In this document: positions 1-7,536 of the stretch, piece after piece | Layout: each line of letters starts with the position of its first letter | Position numbering within the stretch: the stretch's first letter is position 1 | Source of the DNA: Kofleriaceae bacterium | GTDB lineage: Bacteria > Myxococcota_A > Polyangia > Haliangiales > Haliangiaceae | Direction of reading: 5' to 3' | Assembly: GCA_024642805.1 (NCBI GenBank) | Contig: JAHEAK010000023.1 | Coordinates: 1-18,384 of the forward strand | Length of the DNA stretch: 18,384 bases | The notes under the pieces: model-generated | What the model was told of the DNA's origin: nothing | Database searches by the model: none | The model's input: only the letters and a program-made list of their open reading frames with translations | Position numbers and translations under genes: made by a program

Positions 1-1
1 G

Positions 2-2146
2 CTCGGAAGTCGCCTGGCGCAGGCGCAGCGCGTCGACAAACACGGCGATGAAGTCTTCGATCCTGACGATGAAGACGAAGAGGTCTTCGATCCTGACGAC
101 GAGGCCAACGAGAACGACGATGGCGACGAAGGCGACGAGGGGTCGCCCGGCGAGAGCCGCTTGCCACAGACTCGTGTCGAGGCGCCTGCTGGTTTCGCGC
201 AGGTCGAGATCATCGATCGCAGCGTGGGCTTTCGCGACGACACCTTCGCGTCTGTGAGCATCGACAGCAAGGGTGTGTCGTGGGTGACGACCTACCAGGG
301 GCGTATCTACAAGAGTTTGGATGGCGGCGAAAACTGGAACGAGTACACCGTGCTCCCAGAGGTCAAAGAGCTTTGGGGTTTTTCTGGCCAGTACGTCTTG
401 CTGGGGCACCTGCGCAATCCGCAGGTACCTCGCGCGGAGAACACCACGCTGGCTCCCAGTGGTGGTTTCAACGCCGACGGTCGCAGCTATCAATTGCTGG
501 CCGGTGACGCGTTTGGCGCGACCAGTCTCGGTGGCGAAGATGGCTTTTCTCTCGACAACTACCCAAGTTTTGAAGAAGGGGGCGCATTCACCGATGGACT
601 GCGCGGTGCCTCTCGCTCCGCTAGCGGCGGTGGGGGAGTGGTTCTGGGCGCGGGTCTGTCTGCACGCGCGCCGCGCCTCTCGGTGCTTCTGGGAATTCTC
701 AAGCGGCCCATCGCCAACATCTCGATGCAGCGCCTCTTGCTCACCACCACAGCCCGCTACACCTCGGTTCGCGAAGTCACTCCGCATCCCACTGACGTCG
801 GCAAGGTCTTCGCAGCAACCGCCTTTGGCTTGTACAAGAGCACTGACAATGGCGAGAGCTGGTATCGCGATTTTGCCGGCCTAACCCCTGCCGAGCGCTG
901 GATCGGCCATGTACTGCCCGATCCGAAAAACCCCAAGCGAGTGTACATGGGTACATCCAGGGGCCTGTTCATGTCTGACGATGGTGGCGAGAGCTGGGCA
1001 AAGAACACCCGAGTGCCTGAGATCTCGATTCGGCGCATCGCCATTGATCCGACCGACTCGCGCTATGTCTACGTGGCAGGCAACGGCGGCATGTACCGCT
1101 CCAGCGACTACGGCGACAACTTCGACTTCGCGTACTACCACTCGATTCCCAAGCGGCGAGACGTCGGCTGGATGGCCATCGATCCTTTCGATCCCAACGT
1201 GGCCTACTTGGGTACCCAGGACGGCCTCATGCGCACCACCAAGTTGCGCGAATCGACCATCACCGACTGGGAGGTGGTCTCCGGTCTGCGCACGGTCAAC
1301 CTGGCCATCGGCACGGTCGCCATGTGTAGCAAGCACCCCGGCCACATCTACATCCAGACTCGCGCTGACCTGCCCACCATCAATTACGGCGCCAACGGCC
1401 CAGAGAGCCTGCTCCTCGAGTCGTGGGATCACGGCTTGAGCTGGCGTGAGCTGGCAGGCAACCAGACGGCCGGCGACATTCAGTGGTTCACCCTCGATCC
1501 GAGTGACACCGACACGGTCTGGGTGGCCTTCTCGCGCGCGCTCATCGAGATTCGCCGCAAGCAGGGCGAGGCCATCGAGCTCGACCTGAGCAAGACGCGC
1601 CTGTCGATGGGACGACCCGTGCTGCCCTCGATGCCGAGCATGAGTCAAGTGATGGCCGCCGCGCTGCGCAGCAACGAGCTGGAGATGAATGAATTCGTCG
1701 AGCGCCTCGATAGCCTGCGCAGTCGCAACTGGTTGCCCAGTACCATCAACATCAGCGGAGGCCTTGGCTTTTGGAACCTCGGCACGGCCGAGCAGGACAT
1801 CCAGTTTCCAGGCGATCGCTACCTCAATGTGCAGCGTCACGACTCCTGGAACGTCACCGGATGGCTGTCCTGGCGCCTCCCCGACCTCTTGTATCGGCAA
1901 GACTCGGCGCCCATGATGCGTTTCCAGGAGCTGAAGATGGTCAACGGCGTGCGTGATCGCATCATTCACACCATCCACCGCAACTACGGTGAGCTGCAGC
2001 GCGTGCGCGCCAAGCAGAAGTTCGAGCCGAGTAAGAAGCTCATGACCCGGGTCAATTTGGCCTTGCGGGCGCAGTATCTAGAAGCTCTGGTGGATCTATC
2101 CACCGGCGGCTTTTTGACCAAGTGGGACAAGAAAGCAAAGCGATGA
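2..2146 (+). CDS. Exported Asp-box (BNR/sortilin-like) beta-propeller protein with C-terminal TolC-like half-domain, 5'-truncated
   Basis: The frame is open from the window's left edge, so the gene begins upstream; 714 residues are visible. The first residues, LGSRLAQAQR, look like the tail of a signal peptide (LAQA then cut), which would put the true start only about 20 codons outside. A very acidic linker follows (two EVFDPDDE copies), then a propeller region. Asp-box-like motifs (S/T-x-D-x-G-x-x-W) include KSLDGGENW (nt ~311), KSTDNGESW (~836), MSDDGGESW (~971), RSSDYGDNF (~1099) and LESWDHGLSW (~1417). The last ~190 residues are a different domain, rich in helices with strand-like stretches. 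It aligns by eye with most of the next gene's product and ends in DLSTGGFLTKW (compare DAYTGGYFSKK). The stop overlaps the next start as ATGA, so the genes are probably coupled. An extracytoplasmic binding or scaffold role is inferred; no catalytic residues are recognised. A TTG at 161 could be called as a start but would ignore the open frame upstream. Confidence 0.85.
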   Translation, partial: LGSRLAQAQRVDKHGDEVFDPDDEDEEVFDPDDEANENDDGDEGDEGSPGESRLPQTRVEAPAGFAQVEIIDRSVGFRDDTFASVSIDSKGVSWVTTYQGRIYKSLDGGENWNEYTVLPEVKELWGFSGQYVLLGHLRNPQVPRAENTTLAPSGGFNADGRSYQLLAGDAFGATSLGGEDGFSLDNYPSFEEGGAFTDGLRGASRSASGGGGVVLGAGLSARAPRLSVLLGILKRPIANISMQRLLLTTTARYTSVREVTPHPTDVGKVFAATAFGLYKSTDNGESWYRDFAGLTPAERWIGHVLPDPKNPKRVYMGTSRGLFMSDDGGESWAKNTRVPEISIRRIAIDPTDSRYVYVAGNGGMYRSSDYGDNFDFAYYHSIPKRRDVGWMAIDPFDPNVAYLGTQDGLMRTTKLRESTITDWEVVSGLRTVNLAIGTVAMCSKHPGHIYIQTRADLPTINYGANGPESLLLESWDHGLSWRELAGNQTAGDIQWFTLDPSDTDTVWVAFSRALIEIRRKQGEAIELDLSKTRLSMGRPVLPSMPSMSQVMAAALRSNELEMNEFVERLDSLRSRNWLPSTINISGGLGFWNLGTAEQDIQFPGDRYLNVQRHDSWNVTGWLSWRLPDLLYRQDSAPMMRFQELKMVNGVRDRIIHTIHRNYGELQRVRAKQKFEPSKKLMTRVNLALRAQYLEALVDLSTGGFLTKWDKKAKR
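50..103 (+). repeat. Two direct 24-bp copies encoding EVFDPDDE
   Basis: Positions 50-73 and 80-103 both encode EVFDPDDE and differ at only a few third-codon positions. They are separated by 6 bases, giving a 30-bp period. They form the start of the acidic linker between the presumed signal peptide and the beta-propeller. Confidence 0.8.
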
Positions 2147-2907
2147 AAACCATGTCAACCCTTCTCAAAGCCGGATGCCTGCTCATCCTTTTTGCACTCA
2201 CCCAATTCGGGGTCGCTCGCGATGCGCGTGCCGATGACGAGGTCGACGAGGTTCTCGCCAAATTCGACCACGAGCCTGATATCCGCGAAGTGCAGGTTGC
2301 CGCCATCAACTACTACAACGTGAGTCCGCAGAAGATTTCCTCGCTGCGCAGTCGAACGCGCAGCAAGGCGCTGATTCCGGGACTCTCGGTTGGCTTCACC
2401 AACTCGCTCTCGAGCTTCAATCGCAGCGTCGACGACATCATCTTTCGCAACGTCGGCATCGCAAAGCTCGAAAACCAGAACGCTGACTTCGTTGGCTTTA
2501 GCGCCAGTGCCAGCTGGAGCCTCGATCGCCTGGTCTTCAACGCCGAGGAGCTCGACGTCATGTCGCTCATCGGTATTCAGGATGGTTTGCAGCGCGAAGT
2601 GACGGCTCTCTATTACGTGCGTCGGCGTTTGCAGATCGAGATGCTGCTCAATCCGCCCAAGTCGCTGGCTTCGCGCCTCTCCGGTCGCCTTCGCCTCGAG
2701 GAGCTAACTGGTCTGCTCGACGCCTATACCGGCGGCTACTTCTCCAAGAAGATCGCCAAGAATAAGGGCGTGGCTGCTCGCAAGATCGAGAAGGGCGACA
2801 CGCTCACGGCGGAGAGCAAAGGCGGCGATGCACTGCGCATGCGCCTGCGGACGCCGAGCACGACCAGCCAAGCGGGCACCAGCGTCAAAGAGAGCAGCAC
2901 CCGCTAG
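2143..2907 (+). CDS. Exported protein of unknown function, TolC-like half-domain
   Basis: The product is 254 residues. The ATG at 2143 overlaps the previous stop (ATGA); a GTG at 2122 is in frame but would put polar residues ahead of the signal peptide. The N-terminus MKTMSTLLKAGCLLILFALT... with ARA before DDEV is a clear Sec signal peptide, predicted to be cut near residue 31. The mature part has strand-like stretches (ALIPGLSVGFTNSL; FVGFSASASWSLDRLVF), then helices with a basic RRRLQIEMLL segment, and LRLEELTGLLDAYTGGYF. This order of strand, strand and helical hairpin recalls one half-repeat of TolC-type outer-membrane proteins, but that is a weak, by-eye inference. The last ~50 residues are charged and Ser/Thr-rich and look disordered. 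The same domain forms the C-terminus of the preceding propeller protein, so both probably act in one envelope assembly. Confidence 0.85.
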   Translation: MKTMSTLLKAGCLLILFALTQFGVARDARADDEVDEVLAKFDHEPDIREVQVAAINYYNVSPQKISSLRSRTRSKALIPGLSVGFTNSLSSFNRSVDDIIFRNVGIAKLENQNADFVGFSASASWSLDRLVFNAEELDVMSLIGIQDGLQREVTALYYVRRRLQIEMLLNPPKSLASRLSGRLRLEELTGLLDAYTGGYFSKKIAKNKGVAARKIEKGDTLTAESKGGDALRMRLRTPSTTSQAGTSVKESSTR

Positions 2908-2958
2908 CCGACACCTGCTTGCCATCGTTCGAGCGAAAAGGCCGCAGCCGCTGGGACG

Positions 2959-4674
2959 CTATTCGATCTCGACCACGCGATCGATCCAGCCCACTCGACA
3001 GGAGCCGATGCGCAGGTGCAAGCTGCCTTTGCCCCGCACGCTGAGATCGACTCGCGCGCGACTGCCACTGCCGCGGCTGCGCGCATAGAAGAGCGCAGAG
3101 CCGCCGTCGTAGAGTCCACGGCCCCAGCCATCGAGATGGCCGATGTGCGTGCGCGCATCCTTGCCATGCACCAGCGAGAGGCCAGTGGTGGTCGCGCACA
3201 GCGTGAGAGGCTCGCTGATGTCGAGGGTCTTGGCGGAGTCTAGAACGTACGTTGGCAGGTAGCCGATGTTGTCGATCTGCACGCGCACCGTGTGCAAGTC
3301 ATCGGCGAGCTCTTCGATATCAAGCAGCTCGCAGCGCAGGCGAGGAGCCAGGCACGCCACGCGCTGAAAGCATTCGCTCTGCGCTCGGCACAGCGGGTCG
3401 AGCATTTCCTTGGGCGGGTTCCACAGACCAAAGCGAGGGTCGATGCCGCCGACCTCCACCGCACCGAGCTGGGGATGTTCGGTGGCCACCCACGGGCGCA
3501 TGACCCGCCCCTGGTTGTGCTTGTCATCCCAGCGGGCCAGCGCTAGCAAATCCTCCCGAGTGAGGTGCGTGTAGCGATCGACGAAGCGCTCTTGTTTCGC
3601 GGCACCGATTTGCTCGAAGAGATCCCACAGCTCGACGACATAGGCCAGGCAGCCGCGCTGGTGGTAGGCGTACTCGCTAAGATCTCCGCGAATCGGCGTG
3701 TCAGGTTCGTAGGTGAATTCCTCGAAGCCGCTGACCATGGGGTAGCCGGTGCATTCGGTGGCCCAGGCGCCAACCTGTCGGTAGAGCGCCAGGTCGCTGG
3801 CGTTCATCTTGGTATCGGGCTTGTCGCCGAGCGGGCGAATGAACACGCCCCCGAAGGTGTGGAAGTTGAGCCAGGCGAAGATGTTCGGATGCGCATGGAC
3901 GAAGTCGACCACCGCGCGCGACTCGGGTGCGCTGGTCGCGTAGGCCCCGGCGCCCACCTGCTGGTTCTCGGGAGCCCAGAGGTAGGGGAAGTTGCGATTG
4001 AGATCGATCTCGTTGTCGGAGAGAAAGTGCGGATCCGGAATCGAATGCCCATCGAAGTTCTCGATCACGCCCTCGGGATAGATCTTGTAGTACGGGCCGA
4101 GGTCTTCGATTCGGCGCGGCAGCATGACTCCCTCTTCCTCCACGAAGTCACCAGCGGCATCCTCGACTCGCATGACCAGCGCCAGGCCGTCACCGTCGAT
4201 GTCGGTACAGCGCCAATGGCTGTGTTGCTGTTGCATGCGCGTGTCTCGCGGCGTCGATCGCATATAGCGCCCGCTTTGTAGGACCGCTTCGGCTCCGTCG
4301 GGTGACATGCGCGGCATGACGTAGACCAAGAGCTCGCGCAGGATCTCGGCTTGATGTGCGGGGCGTGCACTTGGCGCATCCAGGTGCGCGCGCAAGAGGT
4401 CCTCTGCGATGGTCAATGCCACGTTGGTTCCGCACAGCTCGGAGGCGTGCATGTTGGCGTCGACCCATAGTGCAGGGCGCGTGCGCTCGGGCTCGCTACC
4501 AATGGTCAGGAGCCACAACTCGCGCCCCTCTGGTGTCGCTCCCAGACTGCGCAGATGAACGAGCGCAGGAAAGGCATCGGCCCACGCTCGCAACTGGCGT
4601 GTGAGCTGCTCGTAGGTAAGGAAGTCCTCGCGAAAGCCCTGGTAGTTGTCGTCGATGCTCGCGCTCTTGCTCAT
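2959..4674 (-). CDS. M14-family zinc carboxypeptidase
   Basis: The product is 571 residues with no signal peptide, so it is probably cytoplasmic. Peptidase M14 signatures are in order: zinc ligands H76 and E79 in NMHASELCG, the substrate-carboxylate-binding region with R227 in DLNRNFPYLW, third zinc ligand H272 in LNFHTFGG, and the catalytic Glu E348 in YVVELW. Family members remove C-terminal residues or cleave special amide bonds. Residues ~145-225 form an insertion rich in acidic residues (DIDGDG, then FVEEEG). Residues ~430-571 look like an added beta-rich domain. Preferred substrate cannot be read from sequence. The gene lies 108 bp downstream of the VWA-like lipoprotein gene on the same strand and may be cotranscribed. 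The ATG at 4674 lacks a strong Shine-Dalgarno sequence. Its 3' end is 51 bp from the convergent gene ending at 2907. Confidence 0.93.
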   Translation of the reverse strand: MSKSASIDDNYQGFREDFLTYEQLTRQLRAWADAFPALVHLRSLGATPEGRELWLLTIGSEPERTRPALWVDANMHASELCGTNVALTIAEDLLRAHLDAPSARPAHQAEILRELLVYVMPRMSPDGAEAVLQSGRYMRSTPRDTRMQQQHSHWRCTDIDGDGLALVMRVEDAAGDFVEEEGVMLPRRIEDLGPYYKIYPEGVIENFDGHSIPDPHFLSDNEIDLNRNFPYLWAPENQQVGAGAYATSAPESRAVVDFVHAHPNIFAWLNFHTFGGVFIRPLGDKPDTKMNASDLALYRQVGAWATECTGYPMVSGFEEFTYEPDTPIRGDLSEYAYHQRGCLAYVVELWDLFEQIGAAKQERFVDRYTHLTREDLLALARWDDKHNQGRVMRPWVATEHPQLGAVEVGGIDPRFGLWNPPKEMLDPLCRAQSECFQRVACLAPRLRCELLDIEELADDLHTVRVQIDNIGYLPTYVLDSAKTLDISEPLTLCATTTGLSLVHGKDARTHIGHLDGWGRGLYDGGSALFYARSRGSGSRARVDLSVRGKGSLHLRIGSCRVGWIDRVVEIE

Positions 4675-4713
4675 GCGCCGACTGTATCGCGGCTGCGGCG
4701 GGTGCGGCCCGCT

Positions 4714-4799
4714 GTCGATGCGCTACTCGTCGATGCGCTACTCGTCGATGCGCTACTCGTCGATGTGCTACTCGTCGATGTGCTACTCGTCAACGCGAC
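4714..4799 (-). repeat. 15-bp tandem repeat, five copies plus a decayed sixth, each carrying an in-frame TAG
   Basis: On the plus strand the unit is GTCGATGCGCTACTC. It is repeated at 4714, 4729 and 4744; copies at 4759 and 4774 have one C-to-T change, and a degenerate partial copy follows to 4799. Read on the minus strand in the frame of the upstream lipoprotein gene, each unit is GAG-TAG-CRC-ATC-GAC, so the gene's stop codon at 4783-4785 is repeated every five codons. The array fills most of the spacer before the M14 gene. Confidence 0.9.
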
Positions 4800-6159
4800 A
4801 GGCGGCGATGAGCCGCGTCTCCATCGAGGGGGCTGCGTCGCGACCGTGCACTTGCAGGGCCAGCTGCGTGCGAAAATCGCCGCAGGCCTCACCACCGGTC
4901 TGGATGGTGTAGCAGGGCAGTTGCGTGGAGCTGAGTAGATCGCCAGGACGATCACAGGCTGGCAAGAAGGTGGCGGGCGCCGACGAACCTGTTTCGGTCT
5001 CGTAGACCAGGCAGTCGACTTGTCGACCGGGGGCCTGATCGTCCACGTCACTCACGGGACCTTCGAGGCAGGTGGTTCCCATGCTCTGACGCAGGTTGTG
5101 GAGCATGCCCTTGAGTCCGCGCGCGGGGCCAGCGTCGCACAGCGAGCTCAGCTCGCCAGAGTCGGCGAAGGCGTCCACAAAGGCGCTCAGGCGTATGCCT
5201 GGATAGGCCGCTGTACCCTGGGTGTCCTGACAGGAGGGCGTCAGCTGCGCGTCAGCGCCGTCGTCGTCGGCCTCCACATAGACGTTTTCGGGATCGCCGA
5301 TGATGGCAGTGACCACCAGATCCTGCGGGTTGGGCTTGAGAGCGCGCAGATAGTCGACGTAGGTGTCGACGGCAGTCACATGCTCAGAGTTGTCCCTAGG
5401 CCTACAGTCGTTGCGCATGCCTGGCTTGTAGACGTCGTCGCCGTCGCAGATGACGCCAGTTTGGAAGCAGCGAAAGTTGGGATCGTCGCCGCGAAACTGT
5501 GGGTTCTCCGGATCGAAGAGCGCTGGGTTGTAGGTGGAGCAGTCGTCTTCGTCGGTGAGCACGACCACGCCGAGAACCGCATCGGGGCGCAAGAAGCCGA
5601 GGTTCTGCTCGATGCTCTTGTCCAGAGCGCTGCGCATGCCTTGCAAGGGCTGCTCGTACTCACAGCCGTTCTCGCCGAGCTCGGCCATGCACGCGAAGGT
5701 ATCGTTGAGGCTGCCCTCGAAGTTGGTCAACACCGAGCCGTCGACGTCGCGCTGCACCTCGAGATACGACTCGCTGCTAATCGCGCAGCCACGCACAGCG
5801 GGGCTCTCCAAGCTGCCACCGTGACCTTGTGCCGTGCAGCCCGTGGCGGCGCCGCCAAACTCGCCAATGCCAATGTCGGTCGCGACCACGCCGATGTGCA
5901 TATCTGGCTGCCCGCGGCCGAAGGAGAGGTGTTCGAAGACCTGAGAAAAACTCTGTGAGAGTTGACGCTGTCTCTCGGCCATGTTCTGGCTATTGTCGAT
6001 GACAAAGAGCAGGTCGACCTGATCACGCAGATGGGCGGGTGTATCGACGACCACCCGGAAGCTGCCGGGCGGGTCCTCGCCCAGGGGCGCATCGATGGTG
6101 CAGGCCGAGGCCAGCAACAGCAGAGGCGACAAGAGCAGCTGGCGTGTGCAAGTGGGCAT
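4783..6159 (-). CDS. VWA-like lipoprotein
   Basis: The product is 458 residues. The N-terminus has a short signal peptide and a lipobox (LLASAC, Cys20), so it is a lipoprotein. After a strand, VDLLFVIDNSQNM (Asp55, Ser57) is the start of a von Willebrand A-like fold at its metal site (MIDAS, D-x-S-x-S). Here the last Ser is Asn59. A second acidic site, VVVLTDEDDCS, is the usual later MIDAS-type loop. About 16 cysteines suggest several disulfides in an extracytoplasmic domain. VWA lipoproteins of this shape are numerous in myxobacteria; their ligands are generally unknown. The start codon is ATG at 6159 with only a weak AGG-containing leader. It is the first gene of a possible two-gene unit with the M14 peptidase. 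The stop codon lies inside a 15-bp tandem repeat. Confidence 0.88.
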   Translation of the reverse strand: MPTCTRQLLLSPLLLLASACTIDAPLGEDPPGSFRVVVDTPAHLRDQVDLLFVIDNSQNMAERQRQLSQSFSQVFEHLSFGRGQPDMHIGVVATDIGIGEFGGAATGCTAQGHGGSLESPAVRGCAISSESYLEVQRDVDGSVLTNFEGSLNDTFACMAELGENGCEYEQPLQGMRSALDKSIEQNLGFLRPDAVLGVVVLTDEDDCSTYNPALFDPENPQFRGDDPNFRCFQTGVICDGDDVYKPGMRNDCRPRDNSEHVTAVDTYVDYLRALKPNPQDLVVTAIIGDPENVYVEADDDGADAQLTPSCQDTQGTAAYPGIRLSAFVDAFADSGELSSLCDAGPARGLKGMLHNLRQSMGTTCLEGPVSDVDDQAPGRQVDCLVYETETGSSAPATFLPACDRPGDLLSSTQLPCYTIQTGGEACGDFRTQLALQVHGRDAAPSMETRLIAACRVDE

Positions 6160-6309
6160 AACAGCTCGTGCCTGAGTGTGGCCGTTGTGGGCCTAAGCTG
6201 TGCAATAAAATGAAGCGGCTGCAGCAGCGCCCAGATAACTGGCTGGAAACACGTGGGTGTGACGAATGCCGGTGCAAGATTTCTCGGCAAGGTTCAGACT
6301 GAAAGGACG
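6160..6309. promoter_or_regulatory. Divergent intergenic region with a possible promoter
   Basis: This 150-bp spacer separates the minus-strand lipoprotein gene from the small plus-strand ORF. The only AT-rich patch is near 6204-6211, where TAAAAT (6206-6211) could be a plus-strand -10. TTGTGG (6185-6190) is a poor -35 with a short 15-bp spacer. Nothing stronger was seen on either strand. Confidence 0.25.
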
Positions 6310-6600
6310 ATGGCTGGGCATAGAGGCAAACGAGGAATCCGTGGCCGAGGACATGCGCCACAGGGCTGGCTGCCGGAGGCACGCGTCGTCGTCGACCGCC
6401 GAGCTCCTTCATGGATGCAACCGATGGGCGCTGCCAGCATGGCACCCTTCGGGGCAGGCGAAGCCGTTAGCTACGTGCGCGCGGCCGCACCTTTGTCGAC
6501 TACCTTGCTCGCGCTCGTCAACGCTTTTTGGCCGGTACTCGTGATCGTCTCGATGGGCCTTGGCCTCTTGTGGGGCGGCATGTTGGCCAACTCCCCCTAG
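6310..6600 (+). CDS. Possible small single-span membrane protein, function unknown
   Basis: From ATG 6310 the product is 96 residues; the open frame extends up to GTG 6253. GAAAGGA lies just before the ATG, though closer than usual. The N-terminal half is basic (MAGHRGKRGIRGRG). The C-terminal third is a clear hydrophobic helix (LLALVNAFWPVLVIVSMGLG) followed by LLWGGMLANSP, giving a tail-anchored layout. Codon third positions are G/C-rich in the hydrophobic part, as in neighbouring genes. It ends 9 bp from the convergent gene. I recognise no family; the frame could also be non-coding chance. Confidence 0.45.
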   Translation: MAGHRGKRGIRGRGHAPQGWLPEARVVVDRRAPSWMQPMGAASMAPFGAGEAVSYVRAAAPLSTTLLALVNAFWPVLVIVSMGLGLLWGGMLANSP

Positions 6601-6609
6601 CGTGCGCGG

Positions 6610-7491
6610 CTAGTCTTGCGGGCGGGCTGCGGCGACCAGGGCAGGGAGCTCGCTGAGACTCTGACTGCTAGAGCCGACCAGCTCGGCCGGGCGAACCTTA
6701 GCCAGTCCCCAGGGCTCGATCTCGCCCTGACACACCGCGAAGGCGCCACCATCGATGCGGCCCACCACGCCCAGGCCCGTGCTCGGTGCGCGCTGTAGCT
6801 CGACGACTTGCTCGGGAAGTCCAGAGACGTCGATCTCGATGAGTCCTTCTTCGCAGCTGAGGACGAGCGAGTAGTTGATGACTCGTCGCTCGACCATAAG
6901 AATATTACCAAGTGTGCTGCGATACACCTCGGTCCAAGGCACGCGGGCACCGTGTTCGCGCAGGGTGGCAAAGTCGAGGTGAAAGAGCCCGCGCTCGCCG
7001 ATGCGGCGCGCGAGAAGTCCATTTTGCGTGACGACGGCGTCGACCAGACCGGCGGCATGAAGGTCGACGTCAGGGGTGCGCTCGTCTTCCATCCACCAAC
7101 ATCCGGGTTGGTGTGGGGTGCAGCCGAGGAACATGTTCTTGACGTTCATGCTCTTGAGCCACTGGGATACACCAAAGGCAATTTCGGGTGCACTGCCGGT
7201 GTCGCCAAGGCGACGGTCGCCGTTCCAAAGCACGGTGTCGCCCGGCAGGCGATGGATGGCGTCGAAGTGGAAGTAGCGGCCTTCCCATGGCGTCTCGCAG
7301 GTCATCTTGTCGCCGACTCGAAGACCAGCGACCCGGGCCGAGTCAGAGGGGATGGCCACGTGGCACTCGCCGCGCGTGTCGAGGGCAATAAACAAGATGC
7401 CACGCGGCGTGATGCCGCGTTTGGCCAGCTCTTGGAAACCAATGATGGCAGCCGCGGGCTCGCGAAAGTGAAATACCTTGGCGGGAATCAT
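6610..7491 (-). CDS. Protein of unknown function downstream of the XylR-like regulator
   Basis: The product is 293 residues with no signal peptide and no membrane segment. I do not recognise the family. Visible landmarks are an N-terminal region with ITPRGILFIALDTRGECHVA, a GLRVGDKMTCETPWEGRYFHFDAIHRLPGD stretch reminiscent of small beta-barrel turns, FLGCTPHQPGCWWMEDE (Cys124, His127, Cys131), and a C-terminal beta-rich part (LGVVGRIDGGAFAVCQGEIEPWGLAKV). The last ~25 residues are low-complexity Ser/Ala. The gene starts 45 bp after the regulator's stop on the same strand, so it is probably cotranscribed and may be its effector or target. The ATG at 7491 has no good Shine-Dalgarno sequence, which fits coupling to upstream translation. 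Confidence 0.75.
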   Translation of the reverse strand: MIPAKVFHFREPAAAIIGFQELAKRGITPRGILFIALDTRGECHVAIPSDSARVAGLRVGDKMTCETPWEGRYFHFDAIHRLPGDTVLWNGDRRLGDTGSAPEIAFGVSQWLKSMNVKNMFLGCTPHQPGCWWMEDERTPDVDLHAAGLVDAVVTQNGLLARRIGERGLFHLDFATLREHGARVPWTEVYRSTLGNILMVERRVINYSLVLSCEEGLIEIDVSGLPEQVVELQRAPSTGLGVVGRIDGGAFAVCQGEIEPWGLAKVRPAELVGSSSQSLSELPALVAAARPQD

Positions 7492-7536
7492 GAGGCGGCG
7501 GACCCTAGCACCGAGGTCGCCGTCTGGCGAGCCGCA

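Noticed and set aside
881..1978. 365-codon minus-strand frame opposite the beta-propeller gene
   Set aside because: The sense strand has repeated Asp-boxes; the antisense product is Val/Ala/Asp/Gly-rich with no motif.
3565..4281. 238-codon plus-strand frame opposite the M14 carboxypeptidase
   Set aside because: Covers the M14 catalytic region in antisense; no independent support.
5020..5958. 312-codon plus-strand frame opposite the VWA-like lipoprotein gene
   Set aside because: The minus strand has a lipobox and VWA motif; the antisense frame is a GC-driven shadow.
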